Source of the DNA: Candidatus Faeciplasma pullistercoris
GTDB taxonomy: Bacteria; Bacillota; Clostridia; Oscillospirales; Ruminococcaceae
Direction of reading: 5' to 3'
Length of the DNA stretch: 64,000 nt
NCBI GenBank assembly: GCA_018715525.1
Contig: DVLL01000021.1
Location: 62,001 to 126,000, forward strand
Shown here: positions 9,430-16,333 of the stretch, piece after piece
How positions within the stretch are numbered: the first letter of the stretch is position 1
How the letters are laid out: every line of letters begins with the position of its first letter
Position numbers and translations under genes: made by a program
Notes under the pieces: model-generated
Database searches by the model: none
What the model was told of the DNA's origin: nothing
What the model saw: the letters and a program-made list of their open reading frames with translations, nothing else

Positions 9430-10344
9430 TTATTTTTGCCATAGCTGCGCTGGCTTTTTGTCGAAAAACTCAGGGATATACGTTTCGCTTGAAGCGCTTC
9501 TTTCCTGGGAGTATCCCGTAAAGCCGAGCTGAGAGGCGATATCAAGCACATAGCCATATTCAAAGCTTGATATGCGTCTGTTTATCTCCTTATGCTCCTT
9601 GGCTTTATACACCGGCACATACTGGCTCATCAGGCTCAGGACTATGTCGTCCGGATTAAATCTGTATCTTAGCTCGCGAATGACCCTTTCGGAATCGTGC
9701 CTGAGCGTGGGAAGTGTAAGATGCCTGACTATCACGCCTTTTTTCATTAAACCTTTGTCGTCGTATGCAGGCTTGCCGACCTGCTGCTGCATCCTGATTA
9801 TAGACTCGATCGCACGCTCGAAGTAATCACCGCAGGAGGAGTACTTTTTTGAAAACTCATCTGAATGGTATTTCAGATCCGGAAGGTATATATCTATATA
9901 GCCGTCGAGCATGTCGATGGTATCTATTTTTTCATACCCTCCGCAGTTGTATACAACCGGAATATTGAGCCTGCCCTTTACCATGTCAAGAGCCTCGATT
10001 ATGCCCGGTACAAATGGAGTCGGACTGACAAGGTTTATGTTATTTGCTCCTTCGTGCTGTAAGCCTAAAAAAATATCCGCGAGCTCGCCGGTGCTCACTT
10101 CAAACCCTTTTCCTAAGTGGGATATCTCATAATTTTGGCAGAAGCAGCACTTAAGCGTGCAGCCGGAGAAAAATATCGTTCCCGAGCCTTCCTTCCCGCT
10201 TATGCACGGCTCCTCCCAGTAGTGAAGAGCGGCTCGGGCGATTTTTATTTTATCGCTTTGCCCACAGAAGCCTGCGTTCTCCTGCCTGTTTACGTTGCAT
10301 TCCCTGGGGCATAGGGTGCAGCGTGCGTATTCTGCGCGGCTCAT
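9430..10344 (-). CDS. PflA-like radical SAM protein (COG1313 type)
   Basis: The cluster motif CTLKCCFC (CxxxCxxC) binds the radical SAM [4Fe-4S] centre. An N-terminal Cys-rich region (CTLCPRECNVNR, GFCGQ) is typical of the group annotated as putative pyruvate formate-lyase activating enzyme-like, whose true substrates are mostly unknown. The track start is a TTG at 10356; the ATG at 10344 overlaps the ispE stop as ATGA and is more likely (304 aa, MSRAEYARCTLC). It is the last gene of the alaR-like/alaT-like/ispE operon, so it is translationally coupled to ispE. No glycyl-radical enzyme lies nearby, which argues against a dedicated PFL activator. Confidence 0.85.
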   Translation of the reverse strand: MSRAEYARCTLCPRECNVNRQENAGFCGQSDKIKIARAALHYWEEPCISGKEGSGTIFFSGCTLKCCFCQNYEISHLGKGFEVSTGELADIFLGLQHEGANNINLVSPTPFVPGIIEALDMVKGRLNIPVVYNCGGYEKIDTIDMLDGYIDIYLPDLKYHSDEFSKKYSSCGDYFERAIESIIRMQQQVGKPAYDDKGLMKKGVIVRHLTLPTLRHDSERVIRELRYRFNPDDIVLSLMSQYVPVYKAKEHKEINRRISSFEYGYVLDIASQLGFTGYSQERSASSETYIPEFFDKKPAQLWQK

Positions 10345-11192
10345 ATCGTTCTGCAAACAGCAGTAAAGCTGTATTTGCCTTTAAGCTCATCATAGGCTTT
10401 GCGGCACATTTCATCACTGTCAAACAGTCCGTATACGCAAGACCCGCTTCCGCTCATCAGCGAGGCAAGCGCTCCGAGCGAAATAAGTTCTGCTTTAATT
10501 TCAGAGATGACGGGGGAGTCTATCGCTTTTTCCAAATCGTTTGAAATATAGCTAAGTATGCTCTCACCGTTTACTATCGCGTTAGCGAGTCTGTCAGAAT
10601 TTAGCTTTGAGACTATGCCTTTTTTGTCAAAGCTCTTATACGCCTCCGGCGTTGACACTCCGAACTCAGGCTTTACAAGCAAAATATAATAGTGAAGCTT
10701 CTCGGGGAGCGGGCTGACCCTGTCGCCTGCGCCCATGCAAAGAGCTGTTCCGCCGTTAATCAGGAATGGAATGTCCGCGCCGACCTTAGCCGCAATTTCG
10801 CGGAGCTCGTCGCAATTTAGATTAGTCTCAAACGCTGAGTCAAGCATCCTTATGACAGCCGCTGCATCGGAGGAGCCCCCTCCGAGACCGGCCATTGACG
10901 GTATCCTCTTTTGTATGTAAATCTCAATGCCGTAGCCTGTCACGCCTGTTTTTTCAAGAAACACATCGGTCACCTTGTAGCATGTGTTTCTTTCATCGCA
11001 GGGAACGCTTTTGTCATCGCAGCTTATCTTGATTCCTTTCGCTCCTCTTACGCATGTGAGAGTCACCGTGTCGCAAAGCGAGATAGTTTGCATGACTGTT
11101 TTGACCTCATGTAAGCCGTTTGTCATTCTTCCGGTTATGTCAAGGCTCAGGTTTATCTTGCCATATGCGTTCTCAGTAATCTTTTTATCCAT
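10341..11192 (-). CDS. ispE: 4-diphosphocytidyl-2-C-methyl-D-erythritol kinase
   Basis: GHMP-family kinase that phosphorylates CDP-methylerythritol in the MEP isoprenoid pathway. The N-terminal AYGKINLSLDI holds the substrate lysine, the ATP loop is PSMAGLGGGSSDAAA near residue 95, GADIPFLINGG holds the catalytic Asp, and MSGSGSCVYGLF is the third GHMP motif. The length of 283 residues is normal. Its ATG lies inside the 3' end of the aminotransferase gene (8-nt overlap). It shares a transcript with amino acid genes rather than with other MEP genes. Confidence 0.95.
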   Translation of the reverse strand: MDKKITENAYGKINLSLDITGRMTNGLHEVKTVMQTISLCDTVTLTCVRGAKGIKISCDDKSVPCDERNTCYKVTDVFLEKTGVTGYGIEIYIQKRIPSMAGLGGGSSDAAAVIRMLDSAFETNLNCDELREIAAKVGADIPFLINGGTALCMGAGDRVSPLPEKLHYYILLVKPEFGVSTPEAYKSFDKKGIVSKLNSDRLANAIVNGESILSYISNDLEKAIDSPVISEIKAELISLGALASLMSGSGSCVYGLFDSDEMCRKAYDELKGKYSFTAVCRTI

Positions 11193-12363
11193 TACCCTTA
11201 AGCTCCGTCAGAAATTCGCTTATTCTTTCTATCGCCTCGCGAAGATGGTTGATCGAGTAGGCATAGGACACTCTTACAAACCCTTCTCCGCAATCGCCGA
11301 AGGCGTTGCCCGGTATGACAGCTACTCTCTTGTGGTACAGTAGCCTCTCACAGAACTCATCGCTTGAAAGTCCTGTTGACTTGATGCTCGGGAAAACATA
11401 GAACGCTCCCTCGGGCGTGAAGCAGTGCAGTCCAAGGCTGTTAAAGGCGTTCACGAGGTATTTTCTTCTCATATCATATTCACTCACCATCATCTTGACG
11501 TCTTCTTCGCAGGCGGTGAGCGCCTCAATAGCCGCATACTGGCTGACAGTCGGCGAGGACATTATCCCGTACTGGTGGATTTTAAGCGAGTGCTTGAGTA
11601 TCTCTTCCGGTGCGCACATGTAGCCAAGCCTCCAGCCTGTCATTGAAAAGGCCTTGGAGAAGCCGTTAACATATATCGTGCGCTCCCTCATTCCGTCAAG
11701 ACCTATTATCGAGAAATGCTGTCTGCCGTATGTCAGCTCAGAGTATATTTCGTCGGTGAGCACAGCAATGTTTGTCCCTCTGAGAATCTCGGCGATAGGC
11801 TCAAGGTCCTCTTTAGTCATAATCGCACCTGTGGGATTATTCGGATAGGGGAGAATAAGCAGCTTTGTCCTTGGGGTTATTGCGGCTTTTAGAGCGTCTG
11901 ACGTAAGCTTGAAGCTGTGCCCCTCAGAGGTTTTTATAGGGACGGGCACTCCTCCTGAGAGCAAAACTATAGGCTTGTAGCAGACAAATGAAGGCTCGGG
12001 AATTATCACCTCGTCCTGCTGTGAGACTATGGTTCTTATCGCAAGGTCTATAGCCTCAGAGCCACCAACGGTGACGATAATCTCGTGAGCGGGATTATAT
12101 CTTACTCCGGTTTTTAGGGCTGTGTAGTCTGAAATTGCCTCTCTGAGCTTGATCATACCTGCGTTGGAGGTGTAGAATGTTTTGCCGCGTTCAAGAGCCT
12201 TTATCGCCGCCTGCCTTATTGGCCATGGCGTGTAGAAATCGGGCTCTCCTATTCCGAGCGAGATGACGTCGTCCAGTGTAGCTGCGATGTCAAAGTACTT
12301 TCTTATGCCAGACGGTTTTATATCAACCGCCGTTTCGTTGAGGAGCTTAGTGTAATCTATCAT
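11185..12363 (-). CDS. Class I/II PLP aminotransferase, AlaT/YugH-like
   Basis: Fold-type I aminotransferase. The PLP lysine is in VNGFSKAFSMTGWRLGY, with YPNNPTGAIM and VRVSYAYS (substrate carboxylate Arg) also clear. The track start at 12384 adds seven residues; the ATG at 12363 (MIDYTKLL) has AGGAG five bases upstream, within the end of the regulator gene. An Lrp-type regulator next to this kind of aminotransferase is the arrangement of Bacillus subtilis alaR-alaT, so alanine or another small amino acid is a likely substrate. The sequence alone cannot separate alanine from aspartate or aromatic specificity. Confidence 0.85.
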   Translation of the reverse strand: MIDYTKLLNETAVDIKPSGIRKYFDIAATLDDVISLGIGEPDFYTPWPIRQAAIKALERGKTFYTSNAGMIKLREAISDYTALKTGVRYNPAHEIIVTVGGSEAIDLAIRTIVSQQDEVIIPEPSFVCYKPIVLLSGGVPVPIKTSEGHSFKLTSDALKAAITPRTKLLILPYPNNPTGAIMTKEDLEPIAEILRGTNIAVLTDEIYSELTYGRQHFSIIGLDGMRERTIYVNGFSKAFSMTGWRLGYMCAPEEILKHSLKIHQYGIMSSPTVSQYAAIEALTACEEDVKMMVSEYDMRRKYLVNAFNSLGLHCFTPEGAFYVFPSIKSTGLSSDEFCERLLYHKRVAVIPGNAFGDCGEGFVRVSYAYSINHLREAIERISEFLTELKGNG

Positions 12364-12364
12364 T

Positions 12365-12838
12365 TTACTCCTGACCTCTTTCATCCGGCATAGGGTCTAC
12401 CAGCATTATCCCGTTTTCCTTGTACTTCTGAAGGAAGAAGTGGGTAGAGGTAGAGATAACTCCGTCGATAGTGGCAAGCCTCTGCGCAACAAACAGGGAA
12501 GCGTCCTTGATATTCCTGCATCTGAGGGTAACCGCAAGGTCATAACCGCCGGACATCAAAGATATGCTCTCGACCTCAGGATAGGAGGCAATAAGCCTTG
12601 CTATATCGTCATATCCGACCTGTGCCTTGGGCGTTACGGAAAGCTCTATGTATGCGGCAATGCTGTCGTTTTGAGTAAGCTCCTCGTCAACAATAGCGGT
12701 GTAGCCCTTGATGATTCCCTTCCTCTCGAGCTCCTTTATTCTATCATCTACCTCGTCAGCCGTAGTGCCGAGCATCGCGGCAAGCTCTTGGTTAGAGAGG
12801 CGGGCGTTTGTCTTCAAAAGAGAAAGCAATTTGTCCAT
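12365..12838 (-). CDS. Lrp/AsnC-family transcriptional regulator
   Basis: The N-terminal winged helix-turn-helix (ARLSNQELAAMLGTTADEVDDRIKEL) is followed by a RAM (ligand-binding) domain with VESISLMSGGYDLAVTLRC. The length of 157 residues is normal. It is the first gene of a four-gene operon with a perfect sigma-A promoter 30-60 nt upstream and AGGGG before the ATG. By analogy with AlaR of B. subtilis it probably senses an amino acid and controls the aminotransferase behind it; that target is inferred from position. Confidence 0.92.
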   Translation of the reverse strand: MDKLLSLLKTNARLSNQELAAMLGTTADEVDDRIKELERKGIIKGYTAIVDEELTQNDSIAAYIELSVTPKAQVGYDDIARLIASYPEVESISLMSGGYDLAVTLRCRNIKDASLFVAQRLATIDGVISTSTHFFLQKYKENGIMLVDPMPDERGQE

Positions 12839-12871
12839 TTTGATATCCCCTTTACGTTTATAAGTTTTTTT

Positions 12872-12900
12872 ATTATATCACTTTGTATTACTCAAGTCAA
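12872..12900 (-). promoter_or_regulatory. Sigma-A promoter of the Lrp-aminotransferase-ispE-radical SAM operon
   Basis: On the minus strand: TTGACT (12900-12895), 17-bp spacer, TATAAT (12877-12872). Confidence 0.85.
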
Positions 12901-12979
12901 GCTTTATCACTTTAACTCAATAAATTATTTGTGCATTTAATCATACAATTAATTTGCATAAATAAATTTTAAAAAACTA

Positions 12980-13008
12980 TTGACATATGTATTACCACGG
13001 TATATAAT
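12980..13008 (+). promoter_or_regulatory. Consensus sigma-A promoter of the ABC/DUF1854/ABC operon
   Basis: Perfect TTGACA (12980-12985), 17-bp spacer, perfect TATAAT (13003-13008). It lies about 255 nt before the first structural gene, leaving a long leader. Confidence 0.9.
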
Positions 13009-13061
13009 TAACCTGCCTCACAGCTAATATTTACATCATTGAATGAAAAAGGGTGAGATAA

Positions 13062-13157
13062 GTGCTTTTCTATACTGCGATACTGGAGAAAATTCATATA
13101 TGCGGTGCGGGGTTAGAAGCGCGGTTATCTCAGCGCGGTCTAAACGGCGGATTTTGA
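13062..13157 (+). CDS. Possible leader peptide ORF (31 aa) in the ABC-operon leader
   Basis: GTG start with GGGTGAG four bases upstream; the frame reads MLFYTAILEKIHICGAG onward and stops at 13157, 17 nt before the terminator stem. The 8-nt sequence TGAGATAA (13054-13061), which overlaps the ribosome-binding site, is exactly complementary to TTATCTCA (13125-13132) inside the ORF. Ribosome position on this ORF could therefore change the fold, as in leader-peptide attenuation of drug exporters (B. subtilis bmrB-bmrCD is the known example). The peptide itself may have no function. Moderate to low confidence because the ORF is short. Confidence 0.35.
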   Translation: MLFYTAILEKIHICGAGLEARLSQRGLNGGF

Positions 13158-13174
13158 TGGATGATAGCTTTTTT

Positions 13175-13216
13175 AACAGCTCCCGGCACTTTGTGTGTGC
13201 GGGCTGTTTTGTTTTG
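13175..13216 (+). terminator. Leader terminator / attenuator before the ABC operon
   Basis: Imperfect stem AACAGCTCCCGGCAC / GTGCGGGCTGTT with loop TTTGTGT, followed by TTGTTTTG. It stands between the strong promoter and the first gene and so would act as an attenuator rather than an operon-end terminator. Confidence 0.65.
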
Positions 13217-13265
13217 TGACAAAATGTGCTATGTCCTGTTTTTGAAAGGAGCATTGATAACGAAG

Positions 13266-15722
13266 ATGAAATACTTTGACGTGCTTCCCGAGCTTGTATC
13301 AGACGAGCTGTCAAAGCGGGGAGTTAACACAGAAAAGCTTCTGTACTGTGTTAAAGCCGATCTCGACGGCGAGGGCAAGTATTTGGATGTATACATAACA
13401 TTTACTACTGACGAGCTGTACGTAATAACCGGCTATGAGGAATACGGAAGGGACTCAGGCAGAGCTAAGCTTGAGGAACGTATGAGAGAAATGCCTTTGA
13501 TAAGGTCGTTTTTCAAGCCCGCTCCCATTCGCGAGATGGTCAGCTACAGGGTGGAGGACTTCAGGGAGTACCAGATATCACAGATAAAAAATATCTTTGT
13601 GGACAGAAGCCAGAATACGGCAAGACTTGTAATCGCCATGCTCAAGAGTGGAGAAGTAGAGGATTTTTCACCAAAGGAGGAGACTCCCGAGGAGGAAAAC
13701 GAGGAGAGCATGTTCGGTAAAAAATTCGGATGGTTCGGCGAGACCTATGAGCATGACAGGGAGAATATCCTTATTGCACGCTTCTCGATAGGCTATAGTG
13801 AGAAGTTTGAGCGCTTCTGTGAAAGGCTGAATAAGACCCACCGGCATGAAGAGATTGACGATTCTCTTCTTGATAGTGTTCAAACGGTATGCCCGATTTG
13901 TCACCAGCCCTATCCTAACCCAAATAGACCTGTATGCCCAAGGTGCATGGATAAGCGGAGCATCTTTGACAAGCTCATGGCGATGTTCAAGGATTTCAAG
14001 CTTCAGATTACTCTGATTGCTTTAGCGATACTTATGTCGAACGTGCTTGCAATAGTTTCACCGTGGTTCGGCTCAAAGATGCTCTACGACGATGTACTCA
14101 CGCCTGAGGGAAGGTTCTACGGACAGGTGCTGCTTGTAATTTTGCTGATGGTTCTTACTGAAATACTGAGTAAGCTCACCGGACTTGTTTCAGGAATCAT
14201 CACCGCCAAGGTAGTTCCGTACGTCACTCATGTCCTGAGAACCAAGATATACGCGGCGATGAACAGCCTTTCCTTGCAGTTCTTTACCAGCAAGCAGACG
14301 GGCTCGCTCATGTCCAGAGTCGACAGGGACAGCAATAATGTCTATAACTTCTTTGTAGACATTGTGCCATACGGCTGCGCTAATATCATCAAGCTCGTCG
14401 GAGTGGCAGCGATAATGTTTACGCTGAGCCCTATTCTATCTCTTGCCGTCATACTTGTTATAGTTATTGTCATGATGTTCGATAACTTTCTCTATAAGTC
14501 GGAAAGAAAGCTCTATAGGAAGCTGGATGTCGCGATGAGAAGCCTTAACTCGGTTCTATCCGATGTAATGAACGGACAGCGAGTAGTAAAGTCCTTTGCC
14601 AAGGAGCGAAAGGAGATAGCGAGGTACCGCAAGAAGAATAAAGACGCCTATGATGTGAACTCCAAGATTAACCATAGGATTACCTCAACACTTCCGTTTG
14701 TCTGGGGCTTTTACAGGCTTATCAGCACGGGACTGTTCTGTCTCGGCTGTTACCTGGTGGTAATTCATCACGAGTTTGCCGGAAAGGTGTTCACCTTCGG
14801 AACGCTGAACGCACTTTTATCCTACACCAATATGATCTATGACCCCATCGACTTCTTCATGTGGATAGGAGACAGGTGGGCAAGGTGCATAGACGCTGCG
14901 TCAAGAATGTTTGAGATACTTGACGCCAAGCCTACCGTTCTGGAGAGTGAAAGCCCTGTTAGAATGGAAAGAATGAAGGGCGAAATCGAGTTTAGAAACG
15001 TCTTCTTCGAGTATGAGGCAGGTCATCAGATACTCAAAAACCTGTCTTTCAAGGTCCACGCCGGACAGATGTTCGGAATCGTCGGAAAGACGGGAGCGGG
15101 CAAGTCTACTATTATCAATCTGATGGCAAGGCTTTATGACGTCACCTCCGGAGAAATATACATTGATGGTGTGCCGATAAAGAAGATAGCTACTGAGGAT
15201 CTGAGGCGCTGCATAGGAATAGTTTCCCAGGAAACATACCTATTCATGGGAACGGTTGCGGATAATATCAGGTATGCAAGACCCAACGCCACCATAGAGG
15301 AGGTAATAGAGGCTGCTAAGTCGGCAAATGCTCATGAGTTCATAACCAAGCTTCCCGACGGCTATAACACTAAGATAGGCTCGGGCGGTACGGCTCTATC
15401 CGGAGGCGAGAGGCAGAGAATATCCATCGCGAGAGCGATTATTCAAAGCCCGGACATACTGATTCTTGACGAGGCTACCGCTTCCATGGATACAAGGACG
15501 GAGAGAAAGATTCAGGCGGCTATAGACGCTCTCAAGGAGGGAAGGACGATTATATCTATAGCGCACAGGCTGTCAACTCTCAGAGACGCGGATATGCTCT
15601 GCGTAATTGAAAACGGAGAGCTGAAGGAGCTCGGCACCCATGACCAGCTTATACGCCGCAAGGGAAAGTATTTTGAACTGTATAAGCTCCAGTCAGAGGC
15701 GCTGAAGTTCATAGAGGAATAG
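13266..15722 (+). CDS. ABC exporter with N-terminal extension and zinc ribbon (DUF1854-associated type), subunit 1
   Basis: About 818 residues. Residues 1-200 are a soluble domain of unknown function, followed by a zinc ribbon (CPICHQPYPNPNRPVCPRC, near 209-227). Then comes a six-helix type I exporter membrane domain and a nucleotide-binding domain with Walker A GKTGAGKST, signature LSGGERQR and Walker B ILILDEATASMD, all intact. The pattern matches exporters paired with DUF1854 proteins that databases call cyanophycin metabolism-associated; no cyanophycin gene is seen here. The track start at 13161 lies inside the attenuator, so I use the ATG at 13266 (MKYFDVLPELV); a TTG at 13254 is the alternative. 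Substrate unknown. Confidence 0.85.
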   Translation: MKYFDVLPELVSDELSKRGVNTEKLLYCVKADLDGEGKYLDVYITFTTDELYVITGYEEYGRDSGRAKLEERMREMPLIRSFFKPAPIREMVSYRVEDFREYQISQIKNIFVDRSQNTARLVIAMLKSGEVEDFSPKEETPEEENEESMFGKKFGWFGETYEHDRENILIARFSIGYSEKFERFCERLNKTHRHEEIDDSLLDSVQTVCPICHQPYPNPNRPVCPRCMDKRSIFDKLMAMFKDFKLQITLIALAILMSNVLAIVSPWFGSKMLYDDVLTPEGRFYGQVLLVILLMVLTEILSKLTGLVSGIITAKVVPYVTHVLRTKIYAAMNSLSLQFFTSKQTGSLMSRVDRDSNNVYNFFVDIVPYGCANIIKLVGVAAIMFTLSPILSLAVILVIVIVMMFDNFLYKSERKLYRKLDVAMRSLNSVLSDVMNGQRVVKSFAKERKEIARYRKKNKDAYDVNSKINHRITSTLPFVWGFYRLISTGLFCLGCYLVVIHHEFAGKVFTFGTLNALLSYTNMIYDPIDFFMWIGDRWARCIDAASRMFEILDAKPTVLESESPVRMERMKGEIEFRNVFFEYEAGHQILKNLSFKVHAGQMFGIVGKTGAGKSTIINLMARLYDVTSGEIYIDGVPIKKIATEDLRRCIGIVSQETYLFMGTVADNIRYARPNATIEEVIEAAKSANAHEFITKLPDGYNTKIGSGGTALSGGERQRISIARAIIQSPDILILDEATASMDTRTERKIQAAIDALKEGRTIISIAHRLSTLRDADMLCVIENGELKELGTHDQLIRRKGKYFELYKLQSEALKFIEE

Positions 15723-15747
15723 TTTTAAACCTAAAAGGGGAATGCAT

Positions 15748-16296
15748 ATGGAAAATAATGAAAAGAAGGAAAACGCCGGCGAGGTTTTTGAGATAGACAT
15801 GCTCGAGCTGCTTGATTGCTCCAAACTGGAGTTTTTTAGGGACGACGCCGGATTCATATCACTGAAATATGACGGAAACGAGTACTTCAATGTCATGCTG
15901 ACAAGGCTTGTACCTTTCTACTCAAAGACTACATACATAAGCGTTGCGTATGACAACGAAGACCGTGAGTTTAAGGAGATAGGCGTAATCAAAGACATGA
16001 AAGAGCTCTCGCCGGAGCAGTATGAGTTAGTAAACAGCTACCTCGAGTATAAATACTACATGCCGGAGATTACGAAGGTCTATTCCATAAAGGATAATTC
16101 AAGAGGCTTTATATTTGTTGACATAGATACTACTGCGGGCAGAAAGACTATCTGCATACGCGACTGGTACTCAAACTTCAGATTGCTTACGGATAAATAT
16201 CTTTACGCCTCTGACGTCGATGGAAACAAGTATTTCTGCGACGACATTTCAAAGCTGGACAAAAAGAGCCTCGCCGTTCTGGAGATTTACATCTGA
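15748..16296 (+). CDS. DUF1854 family protein
   Basis: About 182 residues, soluble, no signal peptide. The family pattern is recognisable in order: a first half ending in MPEITKVYSIKD, then a beta-rich half with FIFVDIDTTAGRKTICIRD, LYASDVDGNKYFCDDISKLD and a final KKSLAVLEIYI. The track ATG at 15742 is one base behind GGGG; the second ATG at 15748 has AAAAGGGG seven bases upstream and is preferred. It sits 25 nt after one exporter gene and 37 nt before the other. It probably forms a functional unit with them, but its molecular job is not known. Confidence 0.8.
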   Translation: MENNEKKENAGEVFEIDMLELLDCSKLEFFRDDAGFISLKYDGNEYFNVMLTRLVPFYSKTTYISVAYDNEDREFKEIGVIKDMKELSPEQYELVNSYLEYKYYMPEITKVYSIKDNSRGFIFVDIDTTAGRKTICIRDWYSNFRLLTDKYLYASDVDGNKYFCDDISKLDKKSLAVLEIYI

Positions 16297-16333
16297 TTTT
16301 TCCTTGTATTAGTGGAAAGGAGATAATGAATAT

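Noticed and set aside
13043-13219. 58-codon ATG ORF spanning the whole ABC-operon leader
   Set aside because: No Shine-Dalgarno sequence before the ATG and it reads through the terminator stem; the overlapping 31-codon GTG ORF has a better ribosome-binding site.
13009-13265. T-box or known riboswitch in the ABC-operon leader
   Set aside because: No T-box consensus (AGGGTGGNACCGCG) and no conserved core of guanidine, c-di-GMP or manganese riboswitches was recognised.
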